Source of the DNA: Prauserella marina
GTDB lineage: Bacteria; Actinomycetota; Actinomycetes; Mycobacteriales; Pseudonocardiaceae
NCBI RefSeq assembly: GCF_002240355.1
Contig: NZ_CP016353.1
Coordinates: 5,123,001 to 5,187,000 of the forward strand
Direction: 5' to 3'
DNA length: 64,000 bases
Below the pieces are notes generated by a model, which searched no databases, was not told the origin of the DNA, and was given only the letters and a program-made list of their open reading frames with translations. The position numbers and the translations under genes were made by a program. The stretch's first letter is position 1, and every line of letters begins with the position of its first letter. Below, one piece after another: positions 55,029 to 63,961 of this stretch.

Positions 55029-55742
55029 CACGGTGGACAGCAGCGTCTCGTCCGGTTCGGATTCGTCGGGGTAGCGCACGCAGCCCACGATGTCCTGCCT
55101 GCCGAGCGCGGCTTCCGCCGCCGCGCCTTCCGCTCTGACGAGGGTGAGCGGGAGTCCGTGCGGGGCGGCGAGCGCGACGGCGAGGGTCAGGAACGCGCTT
55201 CCACCGGCACCACCGGCGCCGTCGGCCCTTTCCTTCCTGCCTGCGGGGCCTCGGCCACCCGAGATACCGGCGATGGCCGCGTTGCCCGCGAGTGTCTGCA
55301 TCAGCAAAGCCTGGAGAAGAGCGGGCGCGGGACAAGCGCGGGACGCGATGTTGGCGACCGGACCTCGCAGCGGGAACCGGCCGGTGAGCAGCGCGCCGCC
55401 CTCGTCGGCGCATTGGCGCGTCGTGCCGAGCACACGGTGCACCGCGCGCTCGGCTTCGGCTCCGGTTCCCAGCGTCCCCGCGAGCAGAGCACCGTGCGCG
55501 GTGAGGCTTTCGACGGCGGCGCTGACGCGCGTCCTTCTCTCCTCGAATCCGGCGACCGACCAGGTGCGGTGCTCGTTGAGTGCGGCCCGCACGGCTCTGG
55601 CCGTGTCCGTCGCGTCCAGCGCGGGGTCGCCTTCGGCGCGCCAGCGACCGCCCCAGAAGTGCAAGGTCCTGCCGCCCGCGAACGCCTCCGGTGCCACGGC
55701 GCCGGCCTCGGCGTGGCTTTCGAGCCTTGTGGTGACCGTCAT
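55008..55742 (-). CDS. Half-length aldehyde-dehydrogenase-like protein
   Basis: 244 aa, overlapping the ketopantoate-reductase-like gene by an ATGA. The sequence can be matched block by block to the N-terminal half of aldehyde dehydrogenases: an Arg/Trp helix (ALNEHRTWSVAGFEERR), a region at the position of PWNFP (ANIASRACPAP), and ALLMQTLAGNAAIAG like the ALAAGN helix. The ELGGK segment and catalytic Cys domain are missing, and the gene ends just before a terminator. It may be a shortened, repurposed protein or a decayed gene. The assignment is by eye and uncertain. Confidence 0.45.
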   Translation of the reverse strand: MTVTTRLESHAEAGAVAPEAFAGGRTLHFWGGRWRAEGDPALDATDTARAVRAALNEHRTWSVAGFEERRTRVSAAVESLTAHGALLAGTLGTGAEAERAVHRVLGTTRQCADEGGALLTGRFPLRGPVANIASRACPAPALLQALLMQTLAGNAAIAGISGGRGPAGRKERADGAGGAGGSAFLTLAVALAAPHGLPLTLVRAEGAAAEAALGRQDIVGCVRYPDESEPDETLLSTVTRRAAS

Positions 55743-56731
55743 CGGGTTCCTCCGGGGGGTAGCGCGGGCAGACCGGCGCCGAGCAGGCCGGTGAGTGCGT
55801 TCACGACCCGCAACGTCGGCACGGGAACACCCGCGAACTCGGCGATTTCGACGACGGCGGTGAGGATGGCGTCGAGTTCGAGGGGTTTGCCCTTTTCCAG
55901 GTCTTGCAGGGTCGACGTCTTGTGTTCGCCGGTACGTTCGGCTCCGGCGAGCCTGCGTTCGATGGAGACTCCGGTCGAGACGCCGAGCGCGAGTGCGACG
56001 TCGAGCGTCTCCTTCATCATGTCGACGACGAGCGCTCTGGTGTCGTGGTGCCTGCAGATCGCGGCCATCGTCGCCCTCGCGAGCGCGCTGATGGGATTGA
56101 AGGCGATGTTGCCCATGAGTTTGATCCAGATGTCGCGGCGGAGATCGGCCTCGACGGGGCACTTCAGCCCTCCCTCGACCATGGCGTCGGCGAACTCGCC
56201 GCAACGGGCCGAGCGGGTTCCGTCCGGTTCTCCGATGGAAAGCCGGGTGCCTTCGAGATGGCGGACCGTTCCTGGCGCTTCGATCTCGGTCGCCGCGTAG
56301 ACGACGCAGCCGATCGCGCGCTCCGGCGGCAGCACCGCACTGACGCTTCCTCCGGGGTCGACGGCCTCGATCCGCCTTCCCGCGTTGGGGCCTTCCACGC
56401 CGTGGAAGTACCACCATGGAATGCCGTTCTGTGCCGCGATCAGCGAGGTCTTCTCGTGCAGCATGGGCTCGATGAGCGGACCGGCGCCCGCGTACTGATT
56501 GGCCTTGAGGCCGAGGAAGATGTGGTCGACCGGCCCCACTTCGGCGGGGTCGTCGGTCGCATGTGGAGTGGCGACGAAGTCTCCACGGGGACTCCTGACC
56601 TTCACCCCGTGCTCTCGCATCGCTTCGAGGTGGGCTCCCCTTGCGATGAGGTGTACTTCGGCGCCCGCGCGGTGCAGACTGGCGCCGACGTACGCACCGA
56701 TTGCACCGGCGCCCAAAACAGCAACTTTCAC
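55739..56731 (-). CDS. Ketopantoate-reductase-family 2-oxoacid reductase
   Basis: 330 aa. The Rossmann motif GAGAIGAYVGA is at residues 7-17, followed by the family's NADP-binding region; the catalytic Lys lies in the IWIKLMGNIAFNPISALARATM segment. The fold is that of ApbA/PanE, which reduces ketopantoate, but many homologues reduce other 2-oxoacids. The next genes across the divergent gap seem to be for oxalate. A branched or small 2-oxoacid such as glyoxylate is therefore possible as substrate; this is speculation. Confidence 0.75.
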   Translation of the reverse strand: MKVAVLGAGAIGAYVGASLHRAGAEVHLIARGAHLEAMREHGVKVRSPRGDFVATPHATDDPAEVGPVDHIFLGLKANQYAGAGPLIEPMLHEKTSLIAAQNGIPWWYFHGVEGPNAGRRIEAVDPGGSVSAVLPPERAIGCVVYAATEIEAPGTVRHLEGTRLSIGEPDGTRSARCGEFADAMVEGGLKCPVEADLRRDIWIKLMGNIAFNPISALARATMAAICRHHDTRALVVDMMKETLDVALALGVSTGVSIERRLAGAERTGEHKTSTLQDLEKGKPLELDAILTAVVEIAEFAGVPVPTLRVVNALTGLLGAGLPALPPGGTR

Positions 56732-56836
56732 GGTGACTCCGTTCTCGGCCGTTGTCGCGTCGGCCGCCGAAGGGCTGGCCGCGCTGTGGGGGGAAGTACG
56801 GATCGCGTCGGAAAGTAATGGACTTGCACGCGAGTT

Positions 56837-56853
56837 GTATGCAGTATACGGTA
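56837..56853 (+). promoter_or_regulatory. Operator-like motif, copy 1
   Basis: GTATGCAGTATACGGTA. It contains GTAT-N5-ATAC, an inverted repeat of the kind bound by FCD-type GntR regulators, and also three GTAT units with 7-bp spacing. It lies in the divergent gap between the ketopantoate-reductase-like and DUF6457 genes. A second copy 382 bp away differs at one base. Confidence 0.6.
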
Positions 56854-56915
56854 TGTCACGCTCGGGTCAATGGTTTCACCGGCTTGCCGGTGTGGACGCG
56901 GGAGGTGGCCGGTCG

Positions 56916-57161
56916 ATGAACGATCTGCGCGAATGGACCGCCGCCCTGTGCGCCGACCTCGGCATCGACGAGGAGCAATTCGACTACCCGCTCGTGCTGG
57001 CCATGGCGAGAGACGCGGAGAGAACGGCGGCCAAGCCGGCGGGCCCCATCACCGTCTACCTCATCGGAATGGCTGTCGCGCAAGGACTTTCCCCGGCCGA
57101 AGCGGCCACGAAGCTCGACGCGCTCAGACAACGGTGGGCGCGAATCGACTGGCGCGACTGA
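56916..57161 (+). CDS. DUF6457-type small protein
   Basis: 81 aa. The start at 56916 has a GGGAGG tract about 10 nt upstream; an ATG at 56853 is also open. The sequence (MNDLREWTAALCADLGID ... KPAGPITVYLIGMAVAQG) resembles the DUF6457 domain that, as I recall, occurs next to or fused to MobA-type molybdenum-cofactor enzymes in actinobacteria. If the downstream cassette produces formate, a link to a molybdenum formate dehydrogenase would make sense. That is inference. Confidence 0.7.
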   Translation: MNDLREWTAALCADLGIDEEQFDYPLVLAMARDAERTAAKPAGPITVYLIGMAVAQGLSPAEAATKLDALRQRWARIDWRD

Positions 57162-57218
57162 AGCCGCCTTTTCGACTCTGGACAACTCGCTCATCGCGGT
57201 ACACGATAACTCCATATG

Positions 57219-57235
57219 GTATGCAGTATGCGGTA
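57219..57235 (+). promoter_or_regulatory. Operator-like motif, copy 2
   Basis: GTATGCAGTATGCGGTA, identical to copy 1 at 16 of 17 bases. It lies 31 bp upstream of the TPP-enzyme start, in the promoter region of the oxalate-type genes. A shared regulator for both units is likely; it is not visible in the window. Confidence 0.6.
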
Positions 57236-57265
57236 GCCACGAGCTCGAAGGAGATGACGACGCAC

Positions 57266-59005
57266 ATGGGGCAGACGGCCAAAACAGAGCGGGACAGCGC
57301 CGGCGAACCAGGCGCACTGGCCGCCACCAACGGCGAACCTCAGTTGATCTCCGGGGGCCACCTCGTCGCCAAAGCACTCAAGGCGGAAGGCGTGGACGTG
57401 ATCTTCACGCTCTGCGGTGGTCACATCATCGACATCTACGACGGCTGCGTCGACGAGGGCATCGACGTCATCGACGTCCGGCACGAACAGGTCGCGGCAC
57501 ACGCGGCCGACGGCTACGCCCGCGTCACGGGCAAGCCGGGCTGCGCGGTCGTCACGGCCGGTCCCGGCACCACCGACGCGGTCACCGGTGTCGCCAACGC
57601 CTTCCGGGCGGAGAGCCCCATGTTGCTGATCGGCGGCCAGGGAGCGTTGAGCCAGCACAAAATGGGCTCATTGCAGGACCTGCCGCACGTCGACATGATG
57701 TCGCCCATCACGAAGTTCGCCGCGACGGTGCCCGCGACCGAGCGCGCGGCCGACATCGTGTCGATGGCCTTCCGCGAGTGCTACCACGGCGCGCCAGGCC
57801 CTTCGTTTCTGGAAATCCCCCGCGACGTGCTCGACGCGAAGGTACCGGTCGACAAGGCGCGAGTACCCCGTGCGGGCGGCTACCGGGCATCGACGAGGTC
57901 GGCCGGTGACCCCGCCGCGATCGAACGGCTCGCCGACCTGATCGTCCACGCCGAGAAACCCTGCGTACTGCTGGGCAGCCAGGTCTGGACGTGCAGGGCG
58001 ACCGAAGCGGCCATCGAGTTCGTCCGGACCCTCAACGTGCCCGCGTTCATGAACGGCTCCGGGAGGGGAACGCTCGCCCCCGAGGATCCCCACCACCTGC
58101 AACTCGCGCGCAGGTACGCCTTCAGCAACGCCGACCTCATCATCATCGTCGGCACACCCTTCGACTTCCGGATGGGCTACGGAAAACGCCTCTCCCCCGA
58201 CGCCACCGTCGTGCAGATCGACCTCGACTACCGCACCGTCGGCAAGAACCGCGACGTCGACCTCGGCATCGTCGGCGACGCTGGCCTCGTGCTCTCCTCG
58301 GTCACCCAGGCCGCCTCCGGCCGGATCGACAACGGCTCGGTCGGCCGCAAGTCCTGGCTCGAAGAGCTGCGCTCGGTGGAGACGGCAGCCTACGAGAAGC
58401 GGCTGCCCCGCCAGCTTTCCGAGGCCAGCCCGATCGACCCCTACCGGCTCGTGCACGAGATCAACGAGTTCCTGACCCCCGACTCGCTCTACATCGGAGA
58501 CGGCGGCGACATCGTCACCTTCTCCGGACAGGTCGTGCAACCGAAATCGCCTGGCCACTGGATGGACCCCGGTCCACTGGGGACACTCGGCGTCGGCATT
58601 CCCTTCGCGCTCGCCTCGAAATACGCGCGGCCGGACAAGGAAGTCGTGTGTCTCTTCGGCGACGGCGCTTTCAGCCTCACCGGATGGGACTTCGAGACGC
58701 TGGTGCGATTCGACCTCCCCTTCATCGGGATCGTCGGCAACAACTCGTCGATGAACCAGATCCGCTACGGGCAGATCCAGAAGTATGGCGAGAGCAGGGG
58801 CAGGGTCGGCAACACGCTCGGCAACGTCCCCTACGGCCAGTTCGCCACCATGCTCGGCGGTTACGGCGAAGAGGTCACCGACCCCGCCGACATCCGGCCC
58901 GCCCTGGAAAGGGCACGGGAGTCGGGCAAACCGTCGCTCATCAACGTGTGGGTCGACCCGGAGGTCTACGCGCCGGGAACGATGAACCAGACCATGTACA
59001 AGTAA
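57266..59005 (+). CDS. TPP-dependent oxalyl-CoA decarboxylase-like enzyme
   Basis: 579 aa from ATG 57266, 12 nt after AAGGAG; ATG 57254 is in frame but touches the ribosome site. It has three domains of the TPP decarboxylase/acetolactate-synthase superfamily. The catalytic Glu is in [16 protein letters not shown], shared with oxalyl-CoA decarboxylase and 2-hydroxyacyl-CoA lyases. The TPP/Mg site is [21 protein letters not shown]...NN. The next gene, 13 bp downstream, encodes formyl-CoA:oxalate CoA-transferase, so decarboxylation of oxalyl-CoA to formyl-CoA is the likely reaction. The sequence is not a close copy of the Oxalobacter/E. coli Oxc type as recalled, so a different 2-hydroxyacyl-CoA lyase activity is possible. 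Confidence 0.75.
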   Translation: MGQTAKTERDSAGEPGALAATNGEPQLISGGHLVAKALKAEGVDVIFTLCGGHIIDIYDGCVDEGIDVIDVRHEQVAAHAADGYARVTGKPGCAVVTAGPGTTDAVTGVANAFRAESPMLLIGGQGALSQHKMGSLQDLPHVDMMSPITKFAATVPATERAADIVSMAFRECYHGAPGPSFLEIPRDVLDAKVPVDKARVPRAGGYRASTRSAGDPAAIERLADLIVHAEKPCVLLGSQVWTCRATEAAIEFVRTLNVPAFMNGSGRGTLAPEDPHHLQLARRYAFSNADLIIIVGTPFDFRMGYGKRLSPDATVVQIDLDYRTVGKNRDVDLGIVGDAGLVLSSVTQAASGRIDNGSVGRKSWLEELRSVETAAYEKRLPRQLSEASPIDPYRLVHEINEFLTPDSLYIGDGGDIVTFSGQVVQPKSPGHWMDPGPLGTLGVGIPFALASKYARPDKEVVCLFGDGAFSLTGWDFETLVRFDLPFIGIVGNNSSMNQIRYGQIQKYGESRGRVGNTLGNVPYGQFATMLGGYGEEVTDPADIRPALERARESGKPSLINVWVDPEVYAPGTMNQTMYK

Positions 59006-59018
59006 AGGGGCTTGCACC

Positions 59019-60248
59019 ATGGGAAAAGCACTTGAGGGTGTTCGTGTTCTCGACATGACCCACGTCCAGTCGGGGCCGTCCTGCACACAGATTCTCGCCT
59101 GGCTCGGGGCCGACGTCGTCAAGCTGGAGGCGCCGACCGGCGACATCACGCGCAAGCAGCTCCGCGATCTGCCCGATGTGGACAGTCTGTACTTCACGAT
59201 GCTCAACTGCAACAAACGCAGCATCACGCTGAACATGAAAAGCGAAGAGGGCAAACGAATCTTCACCGAGATGCTGCCGAGGTTCGACGTGCTCGCCGAG
59301 AACTTCGGGCCAGGCGCCGTCGACCGCATGGGCTTCACCTGGGAGCGGTTGCAGGAGATCAACCCCCGCCTGATCTACGCCTCCATCAAGGGTTTCGGCG
59401 ACGGGCCCTACACCCACTTCAAAGCCTACGAGGTGGTCGCGCAGGCGATGGGCGGCTCGATGAGCACGACCGGTTTCGAGGACGGCCCCCCGCTGGCCAC
59501 CGGCTCTCAGATCGGCGACTCGGGAACCGGCATTCACACGGTGGCAGGCATCCTCGCCGCGTTGTTCCAGCGCGAGCACACCGGAAGGGGCCAGCGGGTC
59601 ACCGTCGCGATGCAGCACGCCGTGCTGAACCTGTGCCGGGTCAAGCTCCGCGACCAGCAACGGCTCGCTCACGGCCCGCTCGCCGAGTACCCGAACGACG
59701 AGTTCGGCGACACCGTCCCCCGCTCTGGCAACGCATCCGGCGGAGGACAACCGGGCTGGGCGGTCAAGTGCGCGCCAGGCGGCCCCAACGACTACATCTA
59801 CGTGATCGTGCAACCGGTCGGCTGGCAGCCCATAACCAAGCTCATCGGAAGACCCGAACTCGCGGACGATCCCGACTGGAGCACGCCGGAAGCCAGGCTG
59901 GACAAGCTCGACAAGATGTTCCAGCTCATCGAGGAATGGAGCATCAACCACGGCAAGTGGGAAGTGCTGGCCAGACTCAACGAGCACAACATCCCCTGCG
60001 GACCCGTTCTGTCCACAAAGGAAATCATCGAGGACCCTTCGCTGGTGGACAACGACATGGTGATCCCGGTACAGCACCCCGAGCGCGGCGAGTTCAAGAC
60101 GGTCGGCTGCCCGATCAAGCTGTCCGACTCGGTCGTCGACGTCGCAAGCTCGCCCTTGCTCGGCGAGCACAACGAAGAGGTCTACGTGAGCGAACTCGGC
60201 CTCGACGACGGCCGGTTCGCCGAACTCAAGGCGAATGGAGTGATCTGA
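59019..60248 (+). CDS. frc: Formyl-CoA:oxalate CoA-transferase (CaiB/BaiF family)
   Basis: 409 aa. The N-terminus [20 protein letters not shown] is the FRC signature (catalytic-site Gln in VQ), the nucleophilic Asp is in [10 protein letters not shown], and the distinctive [19 protein letters not shown] block follows. The glycine loop over the active site is SGGGQPGW, with Ser in place of the first Gly. The C-terminal [11 protein letters not shown] and SPLLGEH blocks are also FRC-like. It moves CoA from formyl-CoA to oxalate. It lies 13 bp after the TPP enzyme and 3 bp before the synthetase gene, a tight operon. Confidence 0.88.
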   Translation: MGKALEGVRVLDMTHVQSGPSCTQILAWLGADVVKLEAPTGDITRKQLRDLPDVDSLYFTMLNCNKRSITLNMKSEEGKRIFTEMLPRFDVLAENFGPGAVDRMGFTWERLQEINPRLIYASIKGFGDGPYTHFKAYEVVAQAMGGSMSTTGFEDGPPLATGSQIGDSGTGIHTVAGILAALFQREHTGRGQRVTVAMQHAVLNLCRVKLRDQQRLAHGPLAEYPNDEFGDTVPRSGNASGGGQPGWAVKCAPGGPNDYIYVIVQPVGWQPITKLIGRPELADDPDWSTPEARLDKLDKMFQLIEEWSINHGKWEVLARLNEHNIPCGPVLSTKEIIEDPSLVDNDMVIPVQHPERGEFKTVGCPIKLSDSVVDVASSPLLGEHNEEVYVSELGLDDGRFAELKANGVI

Positions 60249-60251
60249 GGT

Positions 60252-62387
60252 ATGCCGACTCCTGACAAGGCAGCGGTGCGCGAGATCCTCGACAAGGTAC
60301 GCGCGGAGGGCAGAGACGCACTCACCGCGCCAGAGGGCAAGCGGGTCGCCGACGCCTACGGCATCCCCACCCCGCGCGAAGGGCTCGCCACGACGGCGGA
60401 CGAGGCCGCGACTCTCGCGGCCGACATCGGGCAGACAGTCGTGTGCAAGATCGTCTCGAAGGACATCCTGCACAAGACCGAAGCGGGCGGGGTGCTCGTC
60501 GGTATCGAGGGCCCGGACAAGGCGAGGGCCGCTTTCGAGCGGATCATCGCCAACGCCAAGGCGTACGACGCCGAAGCCGAGATCGCCGGTGTCCAGGTCC
60601 AGCAACAGGTCGGCGGCGGGCACGAGGTGATCATCGGCGCGACGACGGACCCCACCTTCGGCAAGATCGTGGCCTTCGGCCTCGGCGGGGTGCTCGTCGA
60701 GGTACTCAAGGACGTCACCTTCCGGCTCGCGCCACTCGACACGGCCGAGGCGGCATCGATGATCAACGGCATCAAGGCCGCGGAGGTGCTGCACGGCGCG
60801 AGGGGCGCCGACCCCGTCGACGTCGACGGGGTCGCGACGGTGATCGAGCGGGTGTCCGCGCTCGTGACCGACTTCCCCGAGATCAGGGAATTCGACCTCA
60901 ACCCGGTGTTCGCCGACGCGGCGGGCGCCATGGCGGCCGACATCCGGATCCTGCTGGAGACCTCCCCCGTCACCGCGCCGGTCCAGCCGTCGCAGGAGGA
61001 CATCCTCGCCGCGATGAACAAGCTGATGAACCCGAGGTCGGTCGCCGTCGTCGGCGCCTCCGACCAGGAGGGCAAGATCGGCAACTCGGTGATGAAGAAC
61101 CTCATCAACGGCGGCTACGCGGGCGAGATCCACCCGATCAACCCCAAGGCCGACGAGATCATGGGACGCAAGGCCTACGCCTCGGTCACCGACATTCCGG
61201 GTGAGGTGGACGTCGCGGTCTTCGCCATCCCAGCCAAGTTCGTGGCGAGCGCGCTGACCGAATGCGGCGAGAAGGGTGTCGCGACGGCGGTCATGATCCC
61301 TTCCGGATTCGCCGAGACCGGCAACCAGGAACTGCAGGACGAGGTCGTCGCCATCGCGCACAGGTACGGCATCAGGATGCTCGGCCCCAACATCTACGGC
61401 TACTACTACACGCCGCAGAACCTGTGCGCCACGTTCTGCACGCCCTACGACGTCAAGGGCGGCGTCGCCCTCACCTCGCAGAGCGGCGGCATCGGGATGG
61501 CGATACTCGGTTTCGCCCGCACCACCAAGATGGGTGTCTCGGCGATCGTCGGACTTGGCAACAAGTCCGATGTGGACGAAGATGACCTGTTGACCTACTT
61601 CGAGCAGGACGAGAACACCAACGCGGTCGCGATGCACCTTGAGGACCTCAAGGACGGAAGGGCCTTCGTCGAAACGGCGAAGCGCATGACGAAGAAGAAG
61701 CCCGTCGTCGTGCTCAAGGCGGGAAGGACCGCGCTCGGCGCGAGGGCGGCCAGCTCGCACACCGGGGCGCTGGCAGGCGACGACAAGGTCTACGACGACA
61801 TCCTCAGGCAGGCGGGCGTCGTCAGGGCGCCGGGGCTCAACGAAATGCTCGAATACGCGAGGGGCCTCCCGCTGCTGCCGACACCGCAGGGCGAGAACGT
61901 CGTGATCATCACCGGTGCCGGCGGATCGGGCGTACTGCTCTCCGACGCCTGCGTCGAGGCCGGACTGTCGTTGATGGACATTCCTCCCGATCTCGACGAA
62001 TCGTTCCGCCGCTACATTCCCCCGTTCGGCGCGGCAGGCAACCCCATCGACATCACGGGAGGCGAACCGCCGTCGACATACGAGGCGACGATCCGGCTCG
62101 GGCTCGAAGACCCGCGCATCCACGCGCTGATCCTCGGCTACTGGCACACGATCGTCACCCCGCCCATGGTCTTCGCCGAACTCACCGCACGAGTCGTCGA
62201 AGAAGCGAGGCAGCGGGGCATCGACAAGCCCGTCGTCGCGTCGCTCGCGGGAGACACCGAAGTCGAAAAAGCGAGCGACTACCTGTTCGACCACCGGATC
62301 GTCGCCTACCCGTACACGACGGAACGACCCGTCGCGGTACTCGGCGCCAAGTACCGGTGGGCAAGGGCAGCCGGGTTACTCGGCTGA
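60252..62387 (+). CDS. NDP-forming acyl-CoA synthetase (acetate-CoA ligase family)
   Basis: 711 aa. The ATP-grasp (beta-type) part comes first (about residues 1-235, with DILHKTEAGGV), then the CoA-binding and ligase (alpha-type) parts (from about 255, PRSVAVVGAS; phospho-His motif SHTGALAG). This is the reverse of the alpha-beta order of the Pat-like protein at 21080, and here the catalytic His motifs are intact. The enzyme joins CoA to a carboxylate with ATP or GTP. With the CoA-transferase it could prime oxalyl-CoA or recover energy from an acyl-CoA; the substrate is not known. Confidence 0.85.
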   Translation: MPTPDKAAVREILDKVRAEGRDALTAPEGKRVADAYGIPTPREGLATTADEAATLAADIGQTVVCKIVSKDILHKTEAGGVLVGIEGPDKARAAFERIIANAKAYDAEAEIAGVQVQQQVGGGHEVIIGATTDPTFGKIVAFGLGGVLVEVLKDVTFRLAPLDTAEAASMINGIKAAEVLHGARGADPVDVDGVATVIERVSALVTDFPEIREFDLNPVFADAAGAMAADIRILLETSPVTAPVQPSQEDILAAMNKLMNPRSVAVVGASDQEGKIGNSVMKNLINGGYAGEIHPINPKADEIMGRKAYASVTDIPGEVDVAVFAIPAKFVASALTECGEKGVATAVMIPSGFAETGNQELQDEVVAIAHRYGIRMLGPNIYGYYYTPQNLCATFCTPYDVKGGVALTSQSGGIGMAILGFARTTKMGVSAIVGLGNKSDVDEDDLLTYFEQDENTNAVAMHLEDLKDGRAFVETAKRMTKKKPVVVLKAGRTALGARAASSHTGALAGDDKVYDDILRQAGVVRAPGLNEMLEYARGLPLLPTPQGENVVIITGAGGSGVLLSDACVEAGLSLMDIPPDLDESFRRYIPPFGAAGNPIDITGGEPPSTYEATIRLGLEDPRIHALILGYWHTIVTPPMVFAELTARVVEEARQRGIDKPVVASLAGDTEVEKASDYLFDHRIVAYPYTTERPVAVLGAKYRWARAAGLLG

Positions 62388-62399
62388 TCGGGGGCCGTG

Positions 62400-62430
62400 T
62401 CCGGCGATCACCGGGAGGTGACCGCGGACA
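62400..62430 (+). other. Intergenic hairpin between synthetase and transporter genes
   Basis: GTCC-GCG-TCACC pairs with GGTGA-CGC-GGAC with one bulge and one mismatch. It lies 13 bp after the synthetase stop and 35 bp before the transporter start, and may partially terminate the transcript or stabilise its upstream part. Confidence 0.35.
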
Positions 62431-62464
62431 GCAGTCTCGGCCACATCGGAAATCAGGAGGTCCA

Positions 62465-63961
62465 ATGGTGGATTCTTCGAAAGTCCCCGTGTCGGGCACC
62501 ACCGCCGACACGGATCACGCAGAACGGGTGTGGCGAGCCGGGCGGCTCGATCCCATGCCGATCCGCAAGCTGCCCGACGCTCCGCCCGCGATTCATCTGC
62601 TCGGTCCCACGGTGTTCCTCGTGGCACTCGGGGTCGGCATGGGCGAGTCGTACATGTGGCCGAGACTGGTGCTGGTTTTCGGCCCCGAGATCAGATGGCT
62701 GTTCCTGATCGGTGTCACCTTGCAGGCCGTCGTCATGCTGGAGATGGCCCGCTACGCCATGGCGACGGGCGAGAGCATCTTCACCGGTGCCGCTCGCGTG
62801 TTCAAACCGTTGATGTGGTTCTTCTTCGCCGTCGCGATACTCGTCTATATCTGGCCGGGACATCTCTCAGCTGGCGCCGCCGCCTTCGAGGAGATCACCG
62901 GCATCCCGTGGGTGGTGACGGCGTGTGTGGGACTCGTCCTCGTCGGCGTCGTCTTCAGCCTCGCGAAAGTCATCTACAGCCTGCTTGAGAACGTACTGTC
63001 GCTGCTGATCGGCGTGCTCGTCGTCGGAACGGCGGTCATCGCCTCGCTCGTCGGCAGCTGGAGCGACCTCTCCAGCACGATCACCGGCATGTTCGCGTTC
63101 GGCTACTTCCCGAGCGATGCCATGTCGAGCGCGTGGTTCCCGATCGTCGTCGGCTCCATCGCCTTCGCGGGCCCCTCCGGCATGCAGCAGATGTGGTACA
63201 CGCTGCACCTGAGGGACAGCGGCGCCGGCATGGGCGCGCACGTGCCCAAGATCCGCGGCCTCCGGCACGCGAGCGAGCAGGAGGAGATGCCCAACCGGGG
63301 GTTCATGTTCGACACCGACGACCCCGCGGAAATGAAGAAGTGGAAGGGCTGGCGGAAGTGGGTCACCTTCGACGCGCTGCTGCTGTTCTGGGGCATCACG
63401 ATGCTCGTGACCATTTCGTTCACGGTGCTGGCACAGGCCGCGGCGAGGGAGAACCCAAATGTGGCCACGCTCATCGAGGGCGGTGACCGGGACGCGGCAC
63501 TGGGCGCGATGTCGGATGCCTTCGCCTCCGCTGGCGGCTCCGTCCTCGGCGGGTTGTTCTTCGGCTTCATCGCGCTGATCGGTATGAACGCGACACTCGG
63601 CCTCTTCGATTCCTTCTCCCGTGGTCAGGCCGACATGACGTACTTCTTCGTGAAGGGCGCGAAACGGTTCAAGATCTCCCACCTCTACGCGTTCTTCCTG
63701 TGGGGCGTCATCCTTTTCGGCATCCTGATCCTGTTGTTCGGACCGGCCGACGGCCCCAGCGGCGTGCTCGACATACTGGCGTTCCTCTCCACCTTCGCCA
63801 TGGGCGCCTACTGCGTCGTGCTGCTGCTGGTGAACAACCGCATGCTGCCGAAACCGATTCGTCCGAAGTGGTGGGCGAACCTGATCATCGGGTTCGGCGC
63901 GGTGTTCTACCTCGGCATGTTGTTCTACAGCCTTGTCCGCTTCGGCGTGGTCGTGAGTTAG
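62465..63961 (+). CDS. Nramp-like membrane transporter lacking canonical metal ligands
   Basis: 498 aa with AGGAGG 4 nt before the ATG, about 11-12 membrane helices. The pattern resembles Nramp/SLC11-related bacterial proteins: the first helix region is LLGPTVFLVALGVGMGESYMWP, where the DPGN metal motif is replaced by a GxGES motif, and helix 6 has GPSGMQQMW in place of MPH. The canonical Asp, Asn and Met ligands thus seem absent, so Mn/Fe transport is doubtful. Position in the oxalate-type operon suggests uptake of the carboxylate, possibly with a proton or metal. This is inference. Confidence 0.75.
   Translation: MVDSSKVPVSGTTADTDHAERVWRAGRLDPMPIRKLPDAPPAIHLLGPTVFLVALGVGMGESYMWPRLVLVFGPEIRWLFLIGVTLQAVVMLEMARYAMATGESIFTGAARVFKPLMWFFFAVAILVYIWPGHLSAGAAAFEEITGIPWVVTACVGLVLVGVVFSLAKVIYSLLENVLSLLIGVLVVGTAVIASLVGSWSDLSSTITGMFAFGYFPSDAMSSAWFPIVVGSIAFAGPSGMQQMWYTLHLRDSGAGMGAHVPKIRGLRHASEQEEMPNRGFMFDTDDPAEMKKWKGWRKWVTFDALLLFWGITMLVTISFTVLAQAAARENPNVATLIEGGDRDAALGAMSDAFASAGGSVLGGLFFGFIALIGMNATLGLFDSFSRGQADMTYFFVKGAKRFKISHLYAFFLWGVILFGILILLFGPADGPSGVLDILAFLSTFAMGAYCVVLLLVNNRMLPKPIRPKWWANLIIGFGAVFYLGMLFYSLVRFGVVVS

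Noticed and set aside
58941-62294. Very long open frame (over 1,100 codons) on the minus strand
   Set aside because: It is the mirror of frc and the synthetase gene, whose plus-strand products have clear family motifs; the minus product is Arg/Asp/Val-rich with no recognisable domain.
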